Positions 27,007-36,516 of a stretch of 64,000 bases of DNA are shown piece by piece. Position 1 is the stretch's first letter. Every line of letters starts with the position of its first letter. The position numbers and the translations under genes were made by a program. Source of the DNA: Vibrio mytili. GTDB taxonomy: Bacteria; Pseudomonadota; Gammaproteobacteria; Enterobacterales; Vibrionaceae. The notes under the pieces are model-generated. The model ran no database searches, was not told where the DNA came from, and saw nothing but the letters and a program-made list of their open reading frames with translations. Where the stretch lies: positions 1 to 64,000 of the forward strand of contig NZ_JXOK01000076.1 of the NCBI RefSeq assembly GCF_000830505.1, in the 5' to 3' direction.

Positions 27007-27069
27007 ATGTCAGCTCATTTTTCTATCCTGCTTAGCCTCCTCCTGATCGTGACCAGTTCGCGCGGGTAG
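27007..27069 (+). CDS. leuL: leu operon leader peptide
   Basis: This is a 20-codon ORF, too short for ordinary gene calling. Residues 7-15 are ILLSLLLIV, with leucines at 8, 9, 11, 12 and 13. When charged leucyl-tRNA is scarce the ribosome would stall there and prevent formation of the attenuator that follows at 27102-27131. The arrangement is the standard transcription attenuation of amino-acid operons, adapted to leucine. The small peptide itself has no other expected function. Confidence 0.85.
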   Translation: MSAHFSILLSLLLIVTSSRG

Positions 27070-27101
27070 GCTGTGGAAGAAAAAATAACCACAACGTCTT
27101 C

Positions 27102-27131
27102 AAAAAACCCGCATGTCAATGCGGGTTTTTT
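27102..27131 (+). terminator. leu operon attenuator
   Basis: AAAAAACCCGCAT and ATGCGGGTTTTTT form a perfect 13-bp stem with a four-base loop followed by T residues, 33 bases after the leuL stop and before leuA. An upstream CTGTGG/CCACA pairing near 27071-27094 may act as pause or antiterminator structure. Confidence 0.88.
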
Positions 27132-27199
27132 TATATCTAAATACTGGAAGTAAACGATTAACTCACACAAAAAGTGTAGAAATCACTAAGGAAGCAAAC

Positions 27200-28747
27200 A
27201 TGAATGATCAAGTCATTATATTCGACACCACCTTGCGTGATGGCGAGCAAGCGTTGTCAGCAAGCTTGACGGTTAAGGAAAAACTGCAAATTGCCTATGC
27301 GCTGGAAAGGCTAGGCGTTGATGTCATCGAAGCAGGCTTCCCAATCTCTTCTCCTGGTGATTTCCAGTCAGTACAAACCATTGCTAAAAATATCAAAAAT
27401 AGCCGTATTTGTGCGCTTTCACGTGCCGTTGCCAAAGACATCGATGCAGCAGCTGAAGCATTGAAAGTCGCGGATCAATTTCGAATCCACACGTTTTTGG
27501 CCACTTCCACTATCCACGTAGAAGATAAGCTACGCCGTAGCTATGACGACGTGCTAGAAATGGCTGTGAACGCCGTCAAACATGCGCGTAACTACACAGA
27601 TGATGTTGAGTTTTCGTGTGAAGATGCAGGCCGTACTCCAATCGATAACCTATGCCGTATGGTGGAAGCCGCAATCAATGCAGGTGCCACGACAGTCAAC
27701 ATTCCAGACACCGTAGGTTACACCGTTCCAAGCGAGTTCGGCGGTATCATTCAAAACCTATTTAACCGTGTACCCAATATCGATAAAGCGGTCATATCAG
27801 TCCACTGCCATGATGATTTAGGCATGTCGGTTGCCAACTCCATCGCTGCAGTACAAGCAGGTGCTCGCCAAATTGAAGGAACCATCAACGGCATCGGTGA
27901 GCGTGCAGGCAACTGTTCGCTTGAAGAAATTGCGATGATCATTAAAACCCGACAAGAGCTATTGGGTGTCCACACGGGCATCAAACATGACGAAATTCAC
28001 CGCACGAGTAAGTTGGTTAGCCAACTATGTAACATGCCAATTCAAAGTAATAAGGCCATTGTCGGGGCCAATGCATTCAGCCACTCTTCAGGTATTCACC
28101 AAGATGGTATGCTTAAAAATAAAAACACCTACGAAATCATGACGCCTGAGTCAATTGGTCTTAAAAATCAAGCACTAAACTTGACAAGTCGTAGTGGTCG
28201 AGCAGCGGTGAAGAGCCACATGGACAGCATGGGTTATAAAGAAGATGAGTATAACCTAGATGCACTTTATACCGATTTCTTGAAACTGGCTGACCGTAAA
28301 GGACAAGTATTCGACTACGATCTCGAAGCCTTAATGCACTTCTCGAATCTACGTGAAGAAGATGACTTCTATAAATTAAACTACTTGAGCGTACAATCTG
28401 GTAGTGTGATGGCAACCACCAGCATTAAAATACAATGTGGTGATGAGGAAATGTCTGAAGCAGCGGTGGGTAATGGCCCAGTAGATGCGCTATACCAATG
28501 CATCTACCGCGTCACAGGTTACGACATTGTGCTAGATAAGTTCGACTTAACCGCGAAAGGCGAAGGCGAAGACGGCTTAGGCCAAGCAGACATCATCGCC
28601 AATTACAAAGGACGCAAATACCATGGTACCGGTGTATCCACCGATATCGTTGAAGCTTCTGGCCAGGCGCTACTTCATGTAATCAACAGCATTCATCGCG
28701 CAGATGAAATTGAAGAGATGAAGAGAAAGAAAATCGCGGCGGTATAA
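27200..28747 (+). CDS. leuA: 2-isopropylmalate synthase
   Basis: LeuA condenses 2-ketoisovalerate with acetyl-CoA, the committed step of leucine synthesis, and is leucine-inhibited. The 515 residues begin with IFDTTLRDGEQALSASL (metal and substrate site of the DRE-TIM barrel). They include VHCHDDLGMSVANS with the metal-binding histidines and GIGERAGNCSLEE, and end with a regulatory domain that begins near 395. The ATG at 27200 follows AAGGAAG; the frame runs open upstream through the attenuator, which is not coding. Confidence 0.98.
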   Translation: MNDQVIIFDTTLRDGEQALSASLTVKEKLQIAYALERLGVDVIEAGFPISSPGDFQSVQTIAKNIKNSRICALSRAVAKDIDAAAEALKVADQFRIHTFLATSTIHVEDKLRRSYDDVLEMAVNAVKHARNYTDDVEFSCEDAGRTPIDNLCRMVEAAINAGATTVNIPDTVGYTVPSEFGGIIQNLFNRVPNIDKAVISVHCHDDLGMSVANSIAAVQAGARQIEGTINGIGERAGNCSLEEIAMIIKTRQELLGVHTGIKHDEIHRTSKLVSQLCNMPIQSNKAIVGANAFSHSSGIHQDGMLKNKNTYEIMTPESIGLKNQALNLTSRSGRAAVKSHMDSMGYKEDEYNLDALYTDFLKLADRKGQVFDYDLEALMHFSNLREEDDFYKLNYLSVQSGSVMATTSIKIQCGDEEMSEAAVGNGPVDALYQCIYRVTGYDIVLDKFDLTAKGEGEDGLGQADIIANYKGRKYHGTGVSTDIVEASGQALLHVINSIHRADEIEEMKRKKIAAV

Positions 28748-28826
28748 TTTTCCGGAGCGGCACCGCTCAGGACTGAACTAATTTGATAAAAATTAAGCTT
28801 AAATATTAGAGTATTAAAGGATTAAC

Positions 28827-29918
28827 ATGACAGACAAATCATACAAAATTGCCGTTCTACCTGGTGACGGTATTGGCCCTGAGGTGATGGCACAAGCGCA
28901 CAAAGTGCTCGATGCAATCGAGAAAAAGCACAGCTTGTCATTTGAGCGCGATGAGCACGATGTCGGCGGCATTGCTATCGATAATCACGGCACGCCACTG
29001 CCAGAGAGCACAGTAAAAGCGTGTGAAGAGTCTGATGCAGTTCTGTTTGGTTCTGTTGGTGGTCCAAAATGGGAACACTTACCACCAAACGATCAGCCAG
29101 AGCGTGGCGCGTTGCTGCCACTTCGTAAGCACTTCCAACTGTTCTGTAACCTACGTCCAGCTCAAATTCATAGTGGCCTAGAAGCGTTCTCTCCATTACG
29201 TGCCGACATATCCGAGCGTGGTTTCGATATTGTAGTAGTGCGCGAGCTTACTGGCGGTATCTACTTCGGCCAACCAAAAGGTCGTGAAGGTGAAGGCGCA
29301 ACTGAAAAAGCGTTCGATACCGAGGTCTACCACCGTTTTGAAATTGAGCGTATCGCTAAAATCGCCTTTGAATCTGCTCGCCTACGTCGTAAGAAAGTTT
29401 GCTCGATCGACAAGGCGAACGTACTTCAAAGCTCGATCCTATGGCGTGAAGTAGTGGAAGAAATTGCCAAAGACTACCCAGACGTTGAGCTGTCACACAT
29501 GTACATCGACAACGCTACCATGCAGCTAATTAAAGACCCAGCGCAGTTTGACGTGATGCTCTGTTCAAATATTTTTGGTGACATCATTTCTGATGAGTGT
29601 GCGATGATCACAGGCTCTATGGGTATGCTGCCTTCAGCAAGCTTAAACGAAAGCAAATTTGGCCTTTACGAACCAGCCGGTGGCAGTGCGCCTGACATCG
29701 CAGGTAAAAACATCGCCAACCCAGTGGCACAGATTCTTTCAGCAGCTCTGATGCTCCGTTACAGCTTGGGTGAAGAAGCGGCAGCGCAAGATATCGAAGC
29801 TGCGGTATCTAAAGCGCTTTCTGCTGGCGAACTGACGGGCGATCTGGCCGGAGACAATCCTGCGCTAAGCACTTCAGAAATGGGCGACAAAATTGCAGAG
29901 TACATCTTGAACTCATAA
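28827..29918 (+). CDS. leuB: 3-isopropylmalate dehydrogenase
   Basis: LeuB oxidatively decarboxylates 3-isopropylmalate to 2-ketoisocaproate using NAD. The 363 residues include LPGDGIGPEVMAQA at the N terminus and LFCNLRPAQ. VVRELTGGIYFGQPKG, DKANVLQSS, NIFGDIISDECAM and EPAGGSAPDIAGKNIANP mark the active site and cofactor loop. The length agrees with the enteric enzyme (363). It lies 79 bp after leuA in the leuABCD operon. Confidence 0.98.
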   Translation: MTDKSYKIAVLPGDGIGPEVMAQAHKVLDAIEKKHSLSFERDEHDVGGIAIDNHGTPLPESTVKACEESDAVLFGSVGGPKWEHLPPNDQPERGALLPLRKHFQLFCNLRPAQIHSGLEAFSPLRADISERGFDIVVVRELTGGIYFGQPKGREGEGATEKAFDTEVYHRFEIERIAKIAFESARLRRKKVCSIDKANVLQSSILWREVVEEIAKDYPDVELSHMYIDNATMQLIKDPAQFDVMLCSNIFGDIISDECAMITGSMGMLPSASLNESKFGLYEPAGGSAPDIAGKNIANPVAQILSAALMLRYSLGEEAAAQDIEAAVSKALSAGELTGDLAGDNPALSTSEMGDKIAEYILNS

Positions 29919-29992
29919 ACCAGAACTAGATTGATAATAATTATTCGCACCTGATGAGCCGTTCTCAGGTGCTACACACAGGATTAGTGATA

Positions 29993-31411
29993 ATGGGCAA
30001 AACACTATACGAAAAAGTCTACGACGCGCACGTTGCCGTCGCAGCAGAAGGGGAAACCCCGATTCTTTACATCGATCGTCACTTGGTACACGAGGTTACC
30101 TCTCCACAGGCTTTTGACGGCTTGCGAGAGAAAGGCCGCCCAGTGCGACAGGTCAGCAAAACGTTCGCAACGATGGATCATAACGTTTCAACCACGACCA
30201 AAGACATTAACGCCTCAGGTGAGATGGCGCGAATCCAGATGGAAACGCTATCGAAAAACTGTGAAGAGTTTGGTGTGACGCTTTACGACCTGAATCATAA
30301 ATACCAAGGCATCGTTCACGTTATGGGCCCAGAGTTAGGCATTACCCTACCTGGCATGACTATCGTGTGTGGTGATTCTCATACCGCAACCCATGGTGCA
30401 TTTGGCTCGTTGGCGTTTGGTATCGGCACCTCTGAAGTTGAACACGTGTTAGCCACTCAAACGCTAAAACAAGCGCGTGCGAAAACAATGAAGATCGAAG
30501 TCAAAGGCAAAGTGGCTCCGGGTATTACCGCAAAAGACATCGTGCTTGCCATCATTGGTGAAACGACGGCCGCTGGCGGCACAGGTTATGTAGTAGAGTT
30601 CTGTGGTGAAGCCATTACCGACCTTTCTATGGAAGGCCGTATGACCGTGTGTAACATGGCCATCGAGCTAGGTGCAAAAGCGGGCCTTATTGCGCCAGAT
30701 GAGACCACCTTCGAATACATTAAAGGCCGTAAATTCTCGCCGCAAGGCGCTGACTTTGACGCTGCTGTAGAGTATTGGAAAACCCTAAAAACAGACGACG
30801 ACGCTGAATTTGATGCAGTGGTCACTTTGAACGCAGCAGACATCAAACCACAAGTCACGTGGGGAACAAATCCAGGTCAGGTAATCGCGGTGGATCAACC
30901 GATCCCATCTCCACAAAGCTTTGCCGATCCCGTAGAGAAATCCTCCGCGGAAAAAGCACTGGCATACATGGGCTTAGAAGCTGGTAAGTCACTCTCTGAC
31001 TATCCGGTTGATAAAGTGTTTGTTGGCTCTTGCACCAACTCACGCATTGAAGACATGCGCGCCGCTGCAGCAGTAGCAAAAGGTCGTAAAGTCGCCTCAC
31101 ACGTTCAAGCACTTATTGTTCCTGGTTCTGAGCAAGTAAAAGCTCAGGCAGAAGCGGAAGGCTTGGATGTCATCTTCAAAGAAGCAGGGTTTGAATGGCG
31201 TCTTCCAGGCTGTTCAATGTGTCTAGCAATGAACAATGACCGTTTAGGTCCACAAGAGCGCTGCGCATCAACCTCAAACCGTAACTTTGAAGGTCGTCAA
31301 GGCCGTGACGGACGCACACACTTGGTTAGCCCTGCAATGGCCGCAGCCGCTGCGATTGCTGGTCACTTTGTTGATATTCGCGAATTCACCATTTTTGATA
31401 AACAGGACTAG
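29993..31411 (+). CDS. leuC: 3-isopropylmalate dehydratase large subunit
   Basis: LeuC with LeuD isomerises 2-isopropylmalate to 3-isopropylmalate. The 472 residues contain the aconitase-type 4Fe-4S cysteines in VFVGSCTNSRIEDM and LPGCSMCLAMNND, plus CGDSHTATHGAFG. The ATG at 29993 gives the normal start MGKTLYEKVYDAHVV-like; an upstream in-frame codon at 29954 would add 13 unrelated residues. It is 74 bp after leuB and 11 bp before leuD. Confidence 0.98.
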   Translation: MGKTLYEKVYDAHVAVAAEGETPILYIDRHLVHEVTSPQAFDGLREKGRPVRQVSKTFATMDHNVSTTTKDINASGEMARIQMETLSKNCEEFGVTLYDLNHKYQGIVHVMGPELGITLPGMTIVCGDSHTATHGAFGSLAFGIGTSEVEHVLATQTLKQARAKTMKIEVKGKVAPGITAKDIVLAIIGETTAAGGTGYVVEFCGEAITDLSMEGRMTVCNMAIELGAKAGLIAPDETTFEYIKGRKFSPQGADFDAAVEYWKTLKTDDDAEFDAVVTLNAADIKPQVTWGTNPGQVIAVDQPIPSPQSFADPVEKSSAEKALAYMGLEAGKSLSDYPVDKVFVGSCTNSRIEDMRAAAAVAKGRKVASHVQALIVPGSEQVKAQAEAEGLDVIFKEAGFEWRLPGCSMCLAMNNDRLGPQERCASTSNRNFEGRQGRDGRTHLVSPAMAAAAAIAGHFVDIREFTIFDKQD

Positions 31412-31422
31412 GGAGAACAATC

Positions 31423-32025
31423 ATGTCAGGTTTTAAACAACACACTGGTTTGGTTGTGCCTCTGGATGCCGCCAACGTCGATACCGATGCCATCATTCCA
31501 AAGCAGTTCCTACAAAAAGTATCTCGCTTAGGTTTTGGTAAACACCTGTTCCATGACTGGCGCTTCCTTGATGATGCTGGCGAACAGCCAAACCCTGAGT
31601 TTGTGATGAACGCACCGCGTTACCAAGGCGCTTCTATCCTACTCGCACGTGAGAACTTCGGTTGTGGCTCTTCTCGTGAACACGCACCTTGGGCACTAGC
31701 GGATTACGGCATCAAAGCCATCATCGCACCGAGCTTTGCCGATATTTTTTACGGCAACTCAATCAACAACCAAATGGTGCCGGTACGTTTGACTGAGCAA
31801 GAAGTGGATGAAATATTCCAGTTCGTTGAAGCCAACGAAGGGGCAGAAGTCGAAGTCGATTTAGAAGCCAATGTGGTTCGTGCCAACGGCAAAGAGTACA
31901 GCTTTGAAATTGATGAGTTCCGTCGTCACTGTTTGTTGAATGGTTTAGACAACATTGGGCTGACGCTTCAACATGAAGATAAAATTTCGGAATACGAAGC
32001 GAACATTCCTAGTTTTCTACGCTAA
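31423..32025 (+). CDS. leuD: 3-isopropylmalate dehydratase small subunit
   Basis: LeuD is the 200-residue swivel-domain partner of LeuC. The signature ENFGCGSSREHAPWALADYGIKAIIAPSFADIFYGNS supports it, as does the N-terminal DTDAIIPKQFL. GGGAGAA precedes the ATG 11 bp after leuC. The length matches the E. coli protein (201). A terminator follows directly and closes the operon. Confidence 0.98.
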   Translation: MSGFKQHTGLVVPLDAANVDTDAIIPKQFLQKVSRLGFGKHLFHDWRFLDDAGEQPNPEFVMNAPRYQGASILLARENFGCGSSREHAPWALADYGIKAIIAPSFADIFYGNSINNQMVPVRLTEQEVDEIFQFVEANEGAEVEVDLEANVVRANGKEYSFEIDEFRRHCLLNGLDNIGLTLQHEDKISEYEANIPSFLR

Positions 32026-32058
32026 GCGCTGTTGATTCTCTAGCAATGATATAAGCAC

Positions 32059-32085
32059 AAGGCTGACGATTGTCAGCCTTTTTCG
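32059..32085 (+). terminator. Rho-independent terminator of leuABCD
   Basis: AAGGCTGAC and GTCAGCCTT (32059-32067 and 32072-32080) form a perfect 9-bp stem followed by TTTCGTTTTT. Confidence 0.88.
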
Positions 32086-32160
32086 TTTTTATGTGTAGAT
32101 GAAAGAAAACAAGGACGAAACAGGTCTACACTAACAACAAATTCCACAGTAGATATCTCT

Positions 32161-32943
32161 ATGAAACGCCTTTTATTGTTGTTATGTACCCTATTTTCTT
32201 GTGCTGTTTTTGCCGCCCCCAAGGCAGAGTTATGGCCGTATTGGAAGCAATCCGATGAAGCCAATCCAACGCACGTTTCTCATCAGGAATGGCAGCAGAT
32301 ACTCGATAATTATCTTGTAACTCAAGGGGAAAACACCCTATTTCGCTACCGCTCGGTGTCGACCGCAGATCAAACAAAACTTAAGCGATATATTCAACGC
32401 CTTTCTAATCTCGATCCTAGACAATACCGAAAAGCTGAGCAATACGCTTACTGGGTAAACCTGTATAACGCGCTCACCATCGATCTTATTTTGGACCATT
32501 ACCCTATCCAGTCGATCACAAAATTAGGCGGACTGTTTAGTTTTGGTCCCTGGGATGATGAGGTGGTGAGTATTAATGGTAAGTCACTGACATTAAATGA
32601 CATTGAACACCGAATCCTTCGTCCCATCTGGCAAGACCCTAGAACCCACTATGCCGTCAATTGTGCTAGCTTGGGCTGCCCGAATTTACAACAACAAGCG
32701 TTTACCGCCAACAACACTCAAGTTCTGTTAGACAACGCGGCAAAAGCTTTTATAAACAGTGATAAAGGCGTATCAATTCAGGGGAACAACGCACAACTCT
32801 CCTCAATTTATGATTGGTTTGCAGCAGACTTTGGGGGTGAAGCGCAAGTGTTTGACCACATTAGAAAATACGCCCCGCAGTACAACAGTTTTTCTGGTCG
32901 AGTGACCTACGACTACGATTGGAGCTTGAATCAAGCCAACTGA
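32161..32943 (+). CDS. DUF547 domain protein, exported
   Basis: This 260-residue protein has a signal peptide (MKRLLLLLCTLFSCAVFAA, cleavage after about residue 19) and then a DUF547 domain. Family-typical motifs are QYAYWVNLYNALTIDLIL, FSFGPWDDEVVSINGKSLTLNDIEHRILR and HYAVNCASLGCPNLQ. The function of DUF547 is not established. It is a single gene between the leu operon and djlA, with a terminator shared with the convergent djlA. The upstream ribosome site is weak. Confidence 0.85.
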   Translation: MKRLLLLLCTLFSCAVFAAPKAELWPYWKQSDEANPTHVSHQEWQQILDNYLVTQGENTLFRYRSVSTADQTKLKRYIQRLSNLDPRQYRKAEQYAYWVNLYNALTIDLILDHYPIQSITKLGGLFSFGPWDDEVVSINGKSLTLNDIEHRILRPIWQDPRTHYAVNCASLGCPNLQQQAFTANNTQVLLDNAAKAFINSDKGVSIQGNNAQLSSIYDWFAADFGGEAQVFDHIRKYAPQYNSFSGRVTYDYDWSLNQAN

Positions 32944-33031
32944 TTTTTAACAAGATTTGTCCGCTTGAATAGTTTTAGTCCACTTGAATCGCTTTAGGTC
33001 ACCAGTAACCCCAAAACCAAAGCGGGCACGA

Positions 33032-33054
33032 AAAAGGGCACAATGTGCCCTTTT
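33032..33054. terminator. Bidirectional terminator, DUF547 gene / djlA
   Basis: AAAAGGGCAC and GTGCCCTTTT form a perfect 10-bp stem with a three-base loop between the convergent genes. T runs exist on both strands. Confidence 0.88.
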
Positions 33055-33083
33055 GCTGTTCATCTTTGATAGAAAATTCGAGA

Positions 33084-33941
33084 TTACTTAAAGCCTTTGA
33101 CCTTTTTAATCAAATCATACGCATTTTGAATTTCTTGCGATTTTTCTTTAGCCATATTCATCATCTCCGGCGGCAAACCTTTCGCCATCAACTTATCTGG
33201 ATGGTGTTCATTCATCAATTTGCGATGAGCGCGTTTCACGGTTTTACTGTCTGCATCGGCAGCGACACCCAAGATTTTGTATGCATCCGCCAATTGATCT
33301 GCCTGAGACGCTTGCTGCCAACCGCCACCAGAAGAGTGATGTTGGCCTTGGTGACCATGAAAGCCACCTTGGCTTTGAAAACGAAATGCCGCTTCTTGCA
33401 TATGCAAACGGCGTTCGAGCTGCTCAGAGGAAAAACCTAAACCACGCGCAATCTTGTGTAACACATTGCGTTCGCTAGGATGAATTTCACCGTCAGCAAA
33501 CGCCGCAGAGATTTGCAGTTCGAGGAAAAATTGCAGTAAATCATAACGTCCTGCGGTAGAAATTTTGACACGCTCGAGCACATCCTCTAATGGAAAATGG
33601 CTTTCTTTACCATCACGAAACGCATCTTGTGCCGCTCGACGGTGTTCACCGTGAAGGTTCATGCGATCCATCATCGCGGACGCTAACTGAATTTCTTCTT
33701 TGGTTACTTGCCCTTTCGATTTTGCCACATGTCCCATGACTGAGAATGCGGCTTTAAAAAACTCTTCCTGACGCTGCGCCTGACTTGGGCCAGAACCAAA
33801 ACCACCGGCAGAGAATCCGGCCTGTCTTAAGCGACGGGCTTTATCAAACTGATGCCCGATAAACAAGCCAAACAGCAAACCAAGCGGCCCACCAAATAAC
33901 AAACCAAAGAATGCCCCAAGAATTTTGCCAAAAATATGCAT
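33084..33941 (-). CDS. djlA: Membrane-anchored DnaJ-like co-chaperone DjlA
   Basis: DjlA stimulates DnaK ATPase and is anchored by one N-terminal helix. The 285 residues start with a Gly-rich membrane segment (GKILGAFFGLLFGGPLGLLFGLFIGH), then a TerB-like domain at about 50-170 and a Gly/Gln/His-rich linker (GGFHGHQGQHHSSGGG). The C-terminal J domain carries the HPD motif in NEHHPDKLMAKG. The gene is divergent from lptD, as in other gammaproteobacteria. Confidence 0.95.
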   Translation of the reverse strand: MHIFGKILGAFFGLLFGGPLGLLFGLFIGHQFDKARRLRQAGFSAGGFGSGPSQAQRQEEFFKAAFSVMGHVAKSKGQVTKEEIQLASAMMDRMNLHGEHRRAAQDAFRDGKESHFPLEDVLERVKISTAGRYDLLQFFLELQISAAFADGEIHPSERNVLHKIARGLGFSSEQLERRLHMQEAAFRFQSQGGFHGHQGQHHSSGGGWQQASQADQLADAYKILGVAADADSKTVKRAHRKLMNEHHPDKLMAKGLPPEMMNMAKEKSQEIQNAYDLIKKVKGFK

Positions 33942-34111
33942 TATGTGTTCTCTATCAATGAATTTTTATCAACGACCGCGGTCTTATAGTGCTGGATGCA
34001 ACGATTTCCTTTATGATAATGGAATTAGTTTTATTTCGGCTAGGCTATTCCATTAAGGTACACCAAGCCCTATAGCCATCGAGTAGCAGTGACAAAGGAA
34101 AGTTCAATTCA

Positions 34112-36457
34112 ATGCAACGTCTCTCCCGCACATTTTTAGCGGCCTCTATTAGCACCGCCCTGTTTGTACCCACGACTCAAGCCGACGCAAATACTGGTGA
34201 TAGTGTGCAGGAAATGCCCACCACAGATCAATGTTTGGTCGAAACAAGTGGCGAAGAGGACACGCTCAACACCCCTGTCGTGGTCGAAGCTGACCAACTA
34301 CAAGCGATCAATGGTGACAAAGCACAATACTCAGGTAATGTAAAAATCACCCAAGGGGCTAAAAAAATCACCGCTGATAATGTCACTCTGCACCAACAAG
34401 ATAATGTTGTGGTTGCAGAAGGTAACGTGACTTTCGACGATGGACAAGTTAAAGCGCGTTCTGACCGCGCGACGAATGATATCAATAAAGATACGTTTTC
34501 ACTTGAGAACACTGAATACCAGTTTACTTGTCAACAAGGTCGCGGGACCGCAGCTTATATCGCACGAACCGGCCAATCAGTTTATGAATTAGAAGACGGC
34601 TCTATCACATCTTGTCCAGAAGGCGATAACTCTTGGCGCCTCGTCGCATCGGGCATCGATGTGGATCAAAATGAAGAGACCGCGACGTTACATCATCCTC
34701 GATTTGAAATTCTTGATGTTCCCGTTATTTACGTGCCCTATTTAACCATGCCGATTGGTGACACTCGTAAATCGGGTTTCTTGTTTCCTTCGGTGTCATA
34801 CGGTTCAAGTGACGGCATGGAAGTTGAAATCCCATACTACTGGAACATTGCGCCTCAGTACGATCTAACCCTGACGTCTCTGTACATGCAACAGCGTGGT
34901 ACAAAACTCGATGCAGATTTTCGCTACCTTACCGATGGCTGGGGAAAAGGCGGGCTCAAAGGTGAATATCTCAACCAGGATAGAAAGTATGAAGATGAGG
35001 CTCGTTGGGGCTATCAATATACGCATGAGGGCATTATCGACAAGCATTGGGTTGTCGATATCGACTACTCAAAAGTCAGTGATATTAACTACTTTATTGA
35101 CTTAGACTCTGATATTGGTAACCGAGAAGACGGCCAATTAATGCAAAGTGGTAAGGTTCAGTACCGTTCTGATTTCTGGGATGCGGCATTAAGTGCACGC
35201 GACTTTCAGGTATTACTCCAAAGGGAGAACCAACCTTATCGCGTCATGCCTCAGTTGGATCTGAACTACTACGGGCCGCTTTGGGGCAATGTGTTCCAAT
35301 TTGATGTAAAAAGCCAGGTCAGCCGCTTTGAAACCGATGATACCGCGCGACCAAATGCCACTCGTGTTCACATCGAACCTGGTTTCACTGTACCATTAAC
35401 GACCTCTTGGGCCTCATGGACAACCGAAGCACGCGCCCTTTCCACCTATTATTCGCAAGATTTAAGCGGGTTAACCGACGTCGCATTAAAGAACCAACTT
35501 GACGAGCAAGTCTCGCGTGTTATTCCTGAGTTTCGCTCTCATGCTCAACTTTACTTAGAGCGAGACACCAGTTTGGTTGATGGTTATACACAAACACTGG
35601 AACCGCAAATCCAGTACTTGTATGTACCCAAAGAAGATCAATCCAATATCTATAACTATGACACTACGTTGCTGCAAACCGACTATTACGGTCTATTCCG
35701 CAGCCGAAAATACAGTAGTATCGATAAGGTCGCCTCAGCGAATCAATTGAGCTATGGTGCCAGCACGCGCTTTTTTGATGACGACTACAAAGAGCGCCTA
35801 AATGTCTCATTTGGTCAAATTTACTATTTTGATAAAAAGACCAAACTGAGCAACAGTACCAACCTGCCAGATGAAACCTCTAACTACTCATCGTGGGCGG
35901 TAGAAGCAGAGTTCAACTATAACGATTACCTGTTCTATCATGGTGGTGTTCAGTACGATATCGACTTGAGTGAGATGCAACTGGCCAACAGCACCATGGA
36001 GTATCGATTCAATCGAGGCTTCATTCAGGGTAACTATCGTTATGTCACCCGCGAATACATTGAAGATACCATCATTCTTGAGAATCTCGACACGATTACA
36101 CGCAAAGGTATTTCTCAAGCTGGTATTGTGGGCGCGTATGAGTTCAATCCTAACTGGTCGGCAAGTGGTCAATATTACTACGACCTTAATGAAAATATGG
36201 ATTTGGAATGGCTCGCCAGCCTGCGCTACCAATCTGATTGTTGGTATATTGGATTTACGTATGCAAACCAATTGGTAGGCTGGGAAAATCAAGCCATTGG
36301 TAGTGATGGTTCTTCAGCGGAATACGAGAATAACTTCGGCGTCAACTTCGGCATTCAAGGCTTTGCGACCAATAAACGCTCTGAGACGGCAGAACAAGAA
36401 CTCGGCGGGTCTGATAACGCGATCAAGTATGGTCGTCCATTCTATCTGAACAATTAA
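34112..36457 (+). CDS. lptD: LPS-assembly protein LptD
   Basis: LptD is the outer-membrane beta-barrel that, with LptE, inserts lipopolysaccharide into the outer leaflet. The 781 residues begin with a signal peptide (about 1-25). The periplasmic OstA jelly-roll follows (VVVEADQLQAINGDKAQYSGNVKITQG), and then a long C-terminal barrel rich in aromatic residues. Cysteines are visible in DQCLV, FTCQQGRG, TSCPEGD and SDCWY; the pattern is consistent with disulfide-dependent assembly. AAGGAAAG precedes the ATG. It leads the lptD-surA-pdxA-rsmA-apaG-apaH cluster, which couples envelope biogenesis with the chaperone SurA. Confidence 0.97.
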   Translation: MQRLSRTFLAASISTALFVPTTQADANTGDSVQEMPTTDQCLVETSGEEDTLNTPVVVEADQLQAINGDKAQYSGNVKITQGAKKITADNVTLHQQDNVVVAEGNVTFDDGQVKARSDRATNDINKDTFSLENTEYQFTCQQGRGTAAYIARTGQSVYELEDGSITSCPEGDNSWRLVASGIDVDQNEETATLHHPRFEILDVPVIYVPYLTMPIGDTRKSGFLFPSVSYGSSDGMEVEIPYYWNIAPQYDLTLTSLYMQQRGTKLDADFRYLTDGWGKGGLKGEYLNQDRKYEDEARWGYQYTHEGIIDKHWVVDIDYSKVSDINYFIDLDSDIGNREDGQLMQSGKVQYRSDFWDAALSARDFQVLLQRENQPYRVMPQLDLNYYGPLWGNVFQFDVKSQVSRFETDDTARPNATRVHIEPGFTVPLTTSWASWTTEARALSTYYSQDLSGLTDVALKNQLDEQVSRVIPEFRSHAQLYLERDTSLVDGYTQTLEPQIQYLYVPKEDQSNIYNYDTTLLQTDYYGLFRSRKYSSIDKVASANQLSYGASTRFFDDDYKERLNVSFGQIYYFDKKTKLSNSTNLPDETSNYSSWAVEAEFNYNDYLFYHGGVQYDIDLSEMQLANSTMEYRFNRGFIQGNYRYVTREYIEDTIILENLDTITRKGISQAGIVGAYEFNPNWSASGQYYYDLNENMDLEWLASLRYQSDCWYIGFTYANQLVGWENQAIGSDGSSAEYENNFGVNFGIQGFATNKRSETAEQELGGSDNAIKYGRPFYLNN

Positions 36458-36516
36458 TCGAATTAAGCGTCTGAGTATAGTAAGACGCTTCTTAAAAAAT
36501 ACTGACGGAATTTTAA

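Noticed and set aside
35888..36292. 134-codon ORF antisense to lptD
   Set aside because: It is the complement of barrel-coding sequence and has no independent support.
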